Origin: Chrysomallon squamiferum
Taxonomy: Eukaryota > Mollusca > Gastropoda > Neomphalida > Peltospiridae
Assembly: GCA_012295275.1 (NCBI GenBank)
Contig: CM022668.1
Span: forward strand, 1,955,637-2,019,636
Length of the DNA stretch: 64,000 nt
Direction: 5' to 3'
Below, piece by piece: positions 13,395 through 24,861 of this stretch; the stretch's first letter is position 1; every line of letters starts with the position of its first letter. The position numbers were made by a program, and so were the translations under genes. A model generated the notes under the pieces. The model did not search any database. It was given only the letters and a program-made list of their open reading frames with translations, and was not told the DNA's origin.

Positions 13395-16300
13395 GTATGT
13401 ATGTATGTATGTATGTATGTAAAATTTAAATATTTTCATTATATAAACTATTTCCAGAAACGGGAAACCATTCATTTATTCATTCATTTTTCTATCTTTC
13501 ATTCATTTTTCCTTCTTTCATTTATTTAACTATTTATTCTTCAATTTGGATGACTAGACTGATCAGTGAATCATCTGACTGATAAAGTGATGAGTTGTCT
13601 ATCATTCATCTATGAATAAATTATTATCCGTACTCTTGTGTCGCGTTTTTTCATGTTTTGGGATTGTGCAGCCTTTGAATGATCCACCATAGTCAGAACT
13701 GTGAGATGTGTTCTCAACTTCCGGAAAATCTGCATCCAGCGCCGATGTCCCACTGCGATGTGAATCCAACAGTGACTGAAAATAAATAATGATAAAATAA
13801 ATATAAAAATTAACAAAAAAAACAAAAACAAAAAAAAAAAAAACAAAGTGAAATAAAATAAAATAAAATACAATAGATAAATATAAAAATTAATGAAAAA
13901 ATAAAAAGTAAATAAAGAAAAAAATAAAAGTATATAAAAGAAAAAAAGGAAAATCATAAATGCACATGTATATAAAATTAAAATTAAAAATTGAAAATAA
14001 AATAAAAAGACAAAAATAAAAATATGAAAAAGCATTAAAACCATCAATGTAATAAAGAACACAAAAGTTCTTTTTGAATGTGTGGTGAATTTTAAAGTTA
14101 TGAAAATCATTTTGACATTTTTTTCAGTTACAGGCAATTATTAATGATAATAACAGCAATTAAAAAGGAAAAAAGAAATACAAACAAAATAATAATGATA
14201 TACAGATGGACAGATAGACAGAGACAGAGATACAAACAGATATATAGATAGAATTCTAAAAAAATTTATAAAGTAAAATAAAACAATAAATAACATCATG
14301 ATTTATTCCAGATCTTTAACAAAAATGAAACTGTGAAGTGAGTAAACAACGTTTTCACTAATTAAAATTTGAATGAATTACCAGCAGATCTGTCAAAATG
14401 GCACTGTCCACAAGAACTGGAGCCACCAGCCCTGACCCCAGCCTACGCAGACGCAACCTGTCAACTAGCCTGGGTCGTAACCGGTGGCAGTGAGACTGAG
14501 GTACTTTCTTTGAGTACGATTTATTAAAAACACTGGGTATCTTTACCACCTTCAGTGGAGGTAGTTCATAGGACAAAACCATGATTACGAGACTTTGCAG
14601 CAACTAAAATATTTCAGTTTCCATTGAAATAGAACTACAAAAGGTAATGTACACAATTGATTCTGTTCACCAGATAACTAATGTGTTTAATCATGCTGAT
14701 CAGTATGATGAAAACAGAGCACAAAAAATATTTAAAAATCCATGAAAAATATTGTTCCTTCTTAGAATTCTTTAAAAATAATCATGACAAGGACACCAAA
14801 AGTATTTTCCTGTTTATAACAATCAGAAAATTATGATCTTGATTAACACACAAAATCATAGCATGTCTTGAAAAACAGTTACAATTTACTCTCCTGATGA
14901 AACAAACATAAAATGTAAACTGTTTTTATACTGGTTTCCAAAGAGATATAAAAACACAGATGCTGTTTTGGAACAATTTCATTGCAGAAACACAAGCTCT
15001 GTTGAAAAAATTCCAAATCATTTAATATTTTTTAAGTCTAAATTCCAGCCTGTAATAAACTTCAAAAGTCTTGTTTGATAAAAATTCTGCTCAAGTTCTC
15101 AAAATAAAACCTAAAATTAACTATGAAAAAAAACCCAAAATAATTACTCATTAATTCTAGGCATAACCTATGATATGGTATCTATGTTTACAAAACACTG
15201 TGGAGAATAATAATGAAAGAATAATAATAATGATAATAAAAACAGATTTGTCAGAAATCAGTACATAAACTGAAAACAAATCATCAAACTGTCAGTGTGA
15301 AATATATAACATTATAATTTTAAATATCTGTTTTTAGATAGTTGTATCTCACATAACTGTATTTATAATATGATTAGACAGTCAGTTTATAATACAGAAT
15401 ATTGTATGTAGACAGCAATATATGTTACATAACTCTAATTATAATAAAGATGATGTAGAGATAGCAGTGTGTTACATGATACAAAATAATAATTATAATA
15501 GAGAACAGAGTGGTATTTTCTAAAGTTAATTATTAGCTTTTACTAATGATAATGTTTGTTTTGTATTTTAATGATGTAAGATTTTATAACTAATACATTT
15601 TGTAGAATGTTTAACTTTTCTTTTAATTACTTTCTAAACTGTTTTAATCTTTTACAAAAATCTCAAAAATGATTGCACTGAGAAAAAATATTATTTAAAA
15701 AAATATATATATTTTGTATCTTTCAAGATAATTTTAACTTTCAAAATAAATTTCTCTGTTATTCGCTGTATGAACTAAAATATAAAAGAAACTTGCAATC
15801 CAGGAAAATATCCTTCCTCAGTCTTGATCATGTCAGATTGTTATCCTTTAATCAGGCTCACATAAAGTCATCCTCAGAAATCACTCAGCACTGTTTCCAA
15901 GAATTGATAAGTGTAGTTTTTAAAAATAAATTCCAAGGAGTTGAAAATGCTATTTTCTGAAATAAATTCTGAGAATCTGAATTTTATATTTTCCAAGGTA
16001 AATTCCATGACAAAATATCCAGAAACTGTATCACCATTTTCATCTGCAGTTAAAAAACTACAAATACTACTTTTTACATAACCAATCTTGTGTAATAATT
16101 TGTCAAAACATTGGTAGTATTTTCTATGCAACCACTTTTGGTTACTTCATAAAATCAGAAACGCCAATGACAGTGCAAATATTAGCAAACGAACAGACAT
16201 CTGCACTGTTTGAGAAAAACTTCATAAACTGAACTTGCTTGTTGTCCGAAATTATTTCCCAGTCAATTACAGCTTTCCAAACAACTGTGAATGATAAAAC

Positions 16301-17645
16301 ATTTGAAAGAAAGAAACTATTGAGGAATAATCTGTTTTGTCAATCAATGCAGCACTGCTTTGACTATAAACACATTTGAGAAATTACACACTGCAGGCTT
16401 TTTATTGACATTTTTATCTCAGCTGAAACTAACAGTGAAAATAAAAGTGAAATTTGTTTTGTAGAAAAATTTACATTTAATGTCAGTTGTATAGGTGTGA
16501 TATTCAATAAGTCTGAGCTGTCTCTAGGTGAATAAACCCAGTATTCTTTACAATGTCGTTAGTTTACTTTTGAAACTTGTTTCTTTTCTAAACTATTGTT
16601 GTCTTTGATATTATATAGTGAAATGCTGAATATTATTGATTTTTATTGACGTCTTTCATATTACATAGTTCAGTCTGGCACTCATGATTTTTTTATTGTT
16701 GTTTTTTACCACAAGTTATTATAAATAGTTATTTTAATGTCTGTGTTTATATTTATGTACATCCGTAATTCAGTATGTGTGTTATTATTCCATGCATGTG
16801 TTTGTGTGCATGTTGTGCATACATGCATGTACATGAGGGAGTAGATGTTCTGGATTTCAAAGGAAACAGAAAAGAGAAATAATCACTTTATCACAAAATC
16901 AATTCAAGTCTGCTGTGATATCTATTACTATTTTGATTTTTATTTATCTTTTTCACTTGTTTTCATCACCTTGGCAACCTGGGTTGTGACAGGATTACAG
17001 GATTACAGCATTGTAGAAGGATTATTAAAGAATTACTGAACTTGAAAGAGATGGGATTACTTTATAATGAACATGAAAAACATGAAAGTGAAAATTCAGT
17101 AAAATGAAATAACTTTATAACAGCCAGCAGACATAATGTGGATAAAATTAAAAAGAAAGGAAAGACAGAAATAATGTAATAAAAGAAGGAAAGAAAAGGG
17201 AATGAAAAGTGAAAGAAAAAAGGACAAAAGAAAAACACTGAAGCAAGAAGAAGAAAAGAAAGAAAGAATAATGTTTACAATAGTTAGTTTATAATTTAAA
17301 CATTATTAATAACTATGACTGATGTGAAATAGATGTTAGTTTGAGAACTAAAAGGTCAGCAGATCAATACTGAGACAGGACTCTTTGTGTAACTTGCTTT
17401 GTTTCTCTAGTAAGTTCAGTCAGTGCAGATATTTCACACACTTTGTTATCAGGTTGTCAGTTAACATTACTCTGGCTCATTATTAATATATTATATTATT
17501 ATTACATTGATTCAAACTGGCTCATACAGAAAGACAGGCTGAGAGAGAGGGAAGGATAGTGTGAAAGAATAAAAGAAAGACTGAAGTAACTTGAAGAAAA
17601 ATGAGAAATATAGAAATATAATACAACATGCACACACACAAACAT

Positions 17646-17698
<53 letters not shown>

Positions 17699-20621
17699 TA
17701 CATACATACATAGACACACACATAGAGAGAGAGAGAATGAACGAGTGAAAGAGAGAGAAACCCCAAAACATGAGTGTAATATTAGAGCTATCAAACATCT
17801 GTTGTCACTTTTCACACTTTGAATAACTCAGTGTTACTACAATTATGTAACCTAGGTGACATAACACAGTTATCTCAGGAATGGTGTAAATGTGTAATGG
17901 CTGTCTATCACAATGACGTATCCATGGTAACATGACAAAAGAGAAGTCTATGCTATGTATAGATAATGAGATTTGGACTGAGTGTGATTGTACTTGTTCA
18001 TGTTTTATTATTAGCACAACACATATTATTAATAACAGATATTCTTTCATTTTATCACACACACACACGTTAAAGAATAAATAAATAAATAAATAAATAT
18101 ATATATATATATATACATCAGCAGGATTGTGATATAAAATATAGATAGGTAATATGATTCATACTGATATCATTGAAGTTGTGCTGTAAGGTATATACAG
18201 GTAATAAGTCTCACACAATATTGTCAGGTGTTACAGGTATTTTATAATGCTGTAATACCCGTTAAAGGGATATCTGGGGTATTTAAGCATTGTATTTTAT
18301 ATGTATATTAAAACACAAATACAAACAAACACATATATAATTTTATATCTGTCTTATATTTGTGAATACATGTTAATTCTAATTCTGATCATGTATATTT
18401 TTGTGAATGTATATATTTAACTTTATATCTTATACTTTTTATCTCTAGTCAACAGTTTAATTTAATTTAAACTCCCAGAAACATCCTCTCTCTCTCTCTG
18501 TATATATATATATATATATCTGTCTCTTTCTCTCTCACACATACCCCCCTCACACACAAGAGATGCACATATACATTTTCAAAGCAGCAACGAATACACC
18601 CACACACATATTTGTTATTGGATAACAATATCAGTGGTACAAACAAATGTTACATAACATTTACTGAGTAATCAATCAAACACACCCCTGTCAGCTAATG
18701 GGAGATAATTCTAAATCAGTCTGATCTTCTTTGTCATAGTTAACCCTCTTACAGCAGCTCATTGTCTCTATTTAGCAAGGACCAGTCCAAAACATAGAAG
18801 AGGAGGAAGGATGACATAAACTCTGTCTCTAAATAATGTCTGAATATATTTGTGCATGACATTTTTTCATCAAGCTGTATTTCTTACTATCTGTTGACAA
18901 CACCCCTAACTACCTGTATGTATGTCCCATGTATGTATGTATGAAGATTTTATTTAGATACATATGAATAAAATTTGTATGTAATGTATAACAAATGCTC
19001 AAATTGTTGCCCTCTGCATTGATACATGTTTTTTACTCTGTTGAGGGTTTCGCTACTAATTTATGTGTATCTAAATAAAAATCTTCATCTATCTATCTAT
19101 ATATGTGAATGTGTGTACATGTATGTATATATATATATATATATCCCTGTCTTTTGTCTCTCCATCTATTTATTTATTTATGTATTGTGTGTTATTTGTT
19201 ATATTCATTTACTGTAAGATTTATGCCTTCTTTCTTAGAATTTTATTTTATCAGTTTTCTTTCTGCACTGAAGAACAAAACATCTCATACATGCATCCCT
19301 CCCATGCTTGTTACCAGCACCTCCCTTGCATTGCATATCAACAGAAAGTTATTTTGAGTGGTTATGGCTTATGTATTTGATGTTTACTGTACACACACTG
19401 TTATAAAACTCACCTCCACGGCTTCTTTCATGTTGAAGTCAGGGACAGGGGTGTGTGTGCAGATATTTTACGTATCTCAGCTGACCCCACCCGGCGACTG
19501 TCGTCAATCTCCTTCATTGTCTCCTCCACGTACTCCTACATTAAGCAAAAAACAACAAACAAACAGTCAAATTTTTATTCAAGTTAAGGTTTGTAATAAG
19601 TGAATGAATGATTTAATAAATATTGCATATCCTTACATAATGTATAAACAGAGTTGAACAAACAAATAAAGACCAAGATAAACAAAAGGTTAAAACAAAA
19701 TAAAAATAGGTTATATATTTTTTCAGATAGTAATATTTTAGTAATCTCCAAGTCCATTTTTTTTAGACATAATTTAATTCACCTGTTATTTTATTTTATT
19801 TTTGATATAATTAATTCACCTATAGTTTTCTGTTTTTGTTTTGTTTTCAGTTATAGTTAGTTTACCTGATTCATAGATGTTTATCTTCTATTGTCTTCCC
19901 TTAGGGTGCTGGTTTTGAGGTTTTTTTTCTTTTCAGTTTTAATTACTTTACCTAATTCAGAGATAATCAGTTTACCTATCCTATCTCTCGGTGTGTTGAT
20001 TTGTTATTTTTTCATTTTTTTCATTTTTCATTTTTTTTCAGTTATAATTAATTTACCTGTTTCACAGATAATTAACTCACCTGTTGTTTTTTCAGAGCGA
20101 AATGGACAGCACTCTTAACGAGCAGGTCAGTGATGACCTCTTCCTGCGACGTCCTGTCCAGACTTGCGTAGCTCACTTCTTTCTGCAGCCCGTCTTGCTG
20201 TGTCTTTATCACTCGGATTGTCGACGATGCCTTCACCCTCCTCGCAGCTGCTCTCTCCTGCTTCTCTTCAACTGAAATTTTAATCAAAATAAACTTTTTT
20301 TTAATAATAATAATAATATATTGTTTTATTGTCTTACAGTAAAAACATTTATTTTTATATTTTATTTAAAATCAGGACAGCACTAACCACAGACTTTGAC
20401 AATCATGAGACACTGGTTGGGATGGGAATTAACTAAATGGATGCATTAACATTATGGCCTGTCATTCATCAAATGCCACTGCATTCTTGAACACAACCTA
20501 TTTCATGATACAGTACTACTCAGTTCCTTGCATAAACAATATTTTTCTTTCTTTTCTTTTTCTTTTTTTCATATATAATAGTGATGATCATGGTACCAGC
20601 AGCATATACAGCATAAATAAC

Positions 20622-20668
<47 letters not shown>

Positions 20669-20814
20669 CAGTAGTAATAATAATGATAATAATAATAAGA
20701 AAACAATAATAACAATAGTAATAATAATAAAATAATAATAGTAATAGAAAATAATAATAATAATCATAATAATAGTAAACAATAATAATAATAATAATAA
20801 TAATAAAATAATAA

Positions 20815-20845
<31 letters not shown>

Positions 20846-21779
20846 AAGAAGAAGAAGAATTATTAATAATTATGTTATAAAACTCACACAGGTCCTCTGT
20901 TTCTGTGACAGCTCTGTAAAATGTGTACCCAGACAGACTGCCAGGGTACAACAACATACTGCGCATCAGTCTGTATGGGGCGGGATAGTGGGACAGGTCC
21001 TCTGCTATCAGACGTCGACGCAGGTGTGGGATGACGAGGTTGTAGTGAAATAACGACCTCTCAGTGATGTATCCTGAATAACAACAACAACATGATAGAA
21101 ACTAAATTGAATCTAATAACAGAAATATTGTAAAAAAAAAATGAAAGACTGATGACTGGATTCTGTGATAGTCCATGAATGAATAAATGAATAATTGATG
21201 GATGGACTGATGGATGGTATATGGTAGATGGATCAATGGATGGTGATGCTGGATGGCTGGATCATTGGATGGAAGTTTAATGATGGTAACTCATTTTAAT
21301 AATAATTATTATTCTTGCTGTAATGCTGTATAAGAGAAAGAAGTTCATGTTTTTATTCTGTGACATATTCATTCTGATCAGCACACAGTGCCTGCTATGC
21401 TATGGATGGATGATTAAAAGATTGACAGATGGACAGACAGATGAAAATGTATCGATGAAGAAAACAGTTATTTGATTTACTGGCTATATAACTAACACTG
21501 TTAATTAAGACAAGTTATTACTGATTACACAAATGTACAAAATGATGGGCAGACAGACACACAGACTGAAAAACAGACTGAATTTCACCTTTACTAATGA
21601 CAGTCTCCAACACACTGTCATCCCAGGTTCTGGTCCATGTTGCTAGGTAACGCTTCGCAGAAAATCCCGGTCTGATCTGCCTCTTCATCTCTCTCTTCTG
21701 ATGTAGAAACTTCATGTACACACTGGCACTGTCTGTCTGCCTCTCCTGTTACCATGGTAACAACAGTAATAGTAATAAC

Positions 21780-21817
<38 letters not shown>

Positions 21818-21852
21818 TAATAATAATGATAATAATAATAATAATAATAATG

Positions 21853-21895
<43 letters not shown>

Positions 21896-22588
21896 TGATA
21901 ATAATAATAAACAATAATATTAATTACAACAAAAATAATAACAGTAGTAGTAGTAGTAGTAGTAGTAGCTGAAGTTTGGGACTGTGTTGTGAAAAACATT
22001 TATTATTTTTCTAAATGTAGTATATAAATCTAAAATTTCCAACCTAGATTAACAAACAACATACAAACAAACAAACAAACAAAAACAAAATAAATAAATA
22101 AATAAACAATAAAAATAAATAAATAAACAAACAAATCCTGAGCCACTTTCAAAGAACACACAGAATTTTGACAAACTGACTCACATGACTTCCATAAGAC
22201 AAGATGGATCTCGCCAGATCTTCGACAGTGTGAATGGACAAAGTCTCTGCATTTTTGTGTGTCGCTTCTCTCTCCTTGTCTCGCAGTGCAAGGTCCTCGG
22301 AGAACAGCAGCAAGGCTCCTTTTCGTGTGGTGAAAGTCTTGGGGAGATGAATTTCATTGAACTCACGAGAGCCTCGTGTTGATAGGCTGGAGCTGCCATG
22401 ACCAAATGAGAAGTTGGTTTTGATTGGTGGAAGATAATATCTGTCTGAGTTGACAAAGTTGTAGTAATCCTGAAATGTAAACAATTTTAATTATAAACCA
22501 TGGTTTATATAAACTTGTTGTTTATATCAATTTGCAAAGAAACAAAGACACATACTCACACTTACCTGTCTCTTTCTCTGTCTGTCTT

Positions 22589-22631
<43 letters not shown>

Positions 22632-22640
22632 ATCTATCTC

Positions 22641-22693
<53 letters not shown>

Positions 22694-24771
22694 ATACATA
22701 GTTGTCATCATACATCTGGATTATATACATATACAAGTCAGGATTTCAGAGGATGTATTACAGCTAGTAGATTAAACTGCAGACATCAGCTAGTAGCACA
22801 CTGAAGTCCATCCTGCACCATTTTTATAAAACCATGTGTACAACATGTAAAGTGCATTTCAGAAAAAATAAACACAGAGATCTTAGAAATGCAGACTGAA
22901 ATAAGTTAACATGATATTTGACAAATTAGCACTTCTACATTTTGTATTAAACACATTTTTTTAAGTTTATCAAAATTTCTGAGGTATGAGCTTTCTGTTT
23001 ATGAAAAGGTGTACACACAAGATATGCTGCTGCTACTGATGAGAATAACTCACCAAGTGATAAAAACATATTTCCTGTCTACTGTTATCAAACATTAAAA
23101 ACCCAGACATCTAATAAGTGTTAATATTACACAGTGCTGAGTTGTTAAACAGTTTACTGTGTTTTAATTACATGTCAAAAACAGAATTAATTATTAACAC
23201 TTGAGTAATTATATAATCAGAATGATAAACACCTTGTTTTACCTTTTGTGTCTGATACAGATTTATATGCACCCCTGAGAATTCCACATGAGAAAGAACA
23301 TAAATAATTTATTAGCCAGTGTGAATAAACATTAACAGCATTTGTCTAGGTAATGTCTGTCTGACATGCAAGTTATTTTGTTTTTACCACAACAGTATTG
23401 TTTGTATATAGCTTTTTGAGTGTGTTTATGATGTGTCTGTTGTTTATGTATATATAATGTGTGTGTGTGTGTGTGTGTGTGTATTTATGTTTATATGTGC
23501 TTGTGTTTGTGTGTGTGTTTGTGTGTGTGTTTGTGTTTGTGTGTGTGTTTGTGTTTTCTTCATTTTATGTGTTTGTATGTGCATTTTCTGACTTTTTAAA
23601 ATAAATTTCTCTGAGTATCAACATTTACTTACTGTGTAAAGTGAAATAAAGAAAGCAGATCCATACTGCTGTGCAATCATAATGTACTGTTTAGATCTGT
23701 TTTACATAATATGTTGTTAAAACATAGGCATATCTGATAAATAGATTGATGTAGATGTTGATGTGTTTGAGTGTGTGTGTGTGTGTGTGTTTGTGTAAGG
23801 ATGTAGTATATTTTACCAATGTAGTAATATTAATGCTGCATATGAATGATAATGATTATGATGATGAAATATTAACATACAAAGAGGAATTTCTGTATGA
23901 TGTATACAGTATTTTCTTCATCACATTCTAATTTTATCATTATCATGATTAATACACAGCACTATTACTTTGTTTTACAGAATAAACTGATTAAGAGTCA
24001 AACAGAAAACTTGCAGCTTGTTCCCACAAATAATATAAAACAAATGACCTGAGATAAACAAATATTTGTTAATATTTAAATTCAGATATTAGGAGACTAG
24101 ATAAATTACTTGATAACCACTGAGTATGTTGCTATAACAACCACCTATCACAACTATCTACAGTTGTCACTATAGAAAGAATTTGTCAGTAGTGTTCTCC
24201 ATGATAAATGAAATCAGTAACAGATAGTGTATCAGGATTGTTAGTAAAAGAAATCGCTGTCTTTTAACAGATTACACTTCTTAACAGATGGAGAATATAA
24301 AATATTATTGGTTATTTGAGTCTTTATAAAGGATAAAACAAGTCAATGTGGATTTAAATAGTTTTATAAAAATATGTATTTGTATATGAACTTTTTGTGT
24401 GTGTGTATACGAGTATGTGTTTATCTATGTGTGTATGTGCTTTGTTTGCATATGTACATTTTTCCCCAGGTAGTTATTTGTTTATTACAGGCGTTATCAT
24501 TTTGTTATTTTAAAAAATAAAGACTTTTTTGACCTATATTAAATATGTTTAATATAAAAACCAATATGAAATATCCAGGAATATATGTAGAAGTGTTAAT
24601 TTGTCAAATATCATAATATAATTTTGAATTTGTATTTCTAAAATTTCTGTTTTTCTTTTTTCTTAATGCACTGTACAATTTACATATCTGACATTATGAT
24701 GGTGGGACAGGATGGACTACAGTCTGTTACTGGCTACAGTCTGTTAATATGTAAGATGGATAGCTATAGAT

Positions 24772-24861
<90 letters not shown>

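Larger units (their letters stand above)
14604..19413. other. intron 6 (4.8 kb)
   Basis: The largest intron of the gene. Contents seen: dispersed repeat copy B at 15367-15451, (CA)n/(CATA)n at 17630-17735, (TA)n near 18095-18115, (CT)n and (TA)n at 18490-18530, and (TA)n at 19125-19145. No open frame has codon bias or splice support. Confidence 0.6.

Noticed and set aside
13610-14137. 175-residue minus-strand open frame ending in a Phe/Leu/Ile-rich membrane-like stretch
   Set aside because: The hydrophobic part is A-rich simple sequence read on the other strand; only 13634-13775 is exonic, in a different frame.
20520-20966. 148-residue minus-strand frame with poly-Ser, poly-Tyr and poly-Thr
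   Set aside because: Produced by AAG, AAT and TAG trinucleotide tracts; only 20888-21073 is exon, in another frame.
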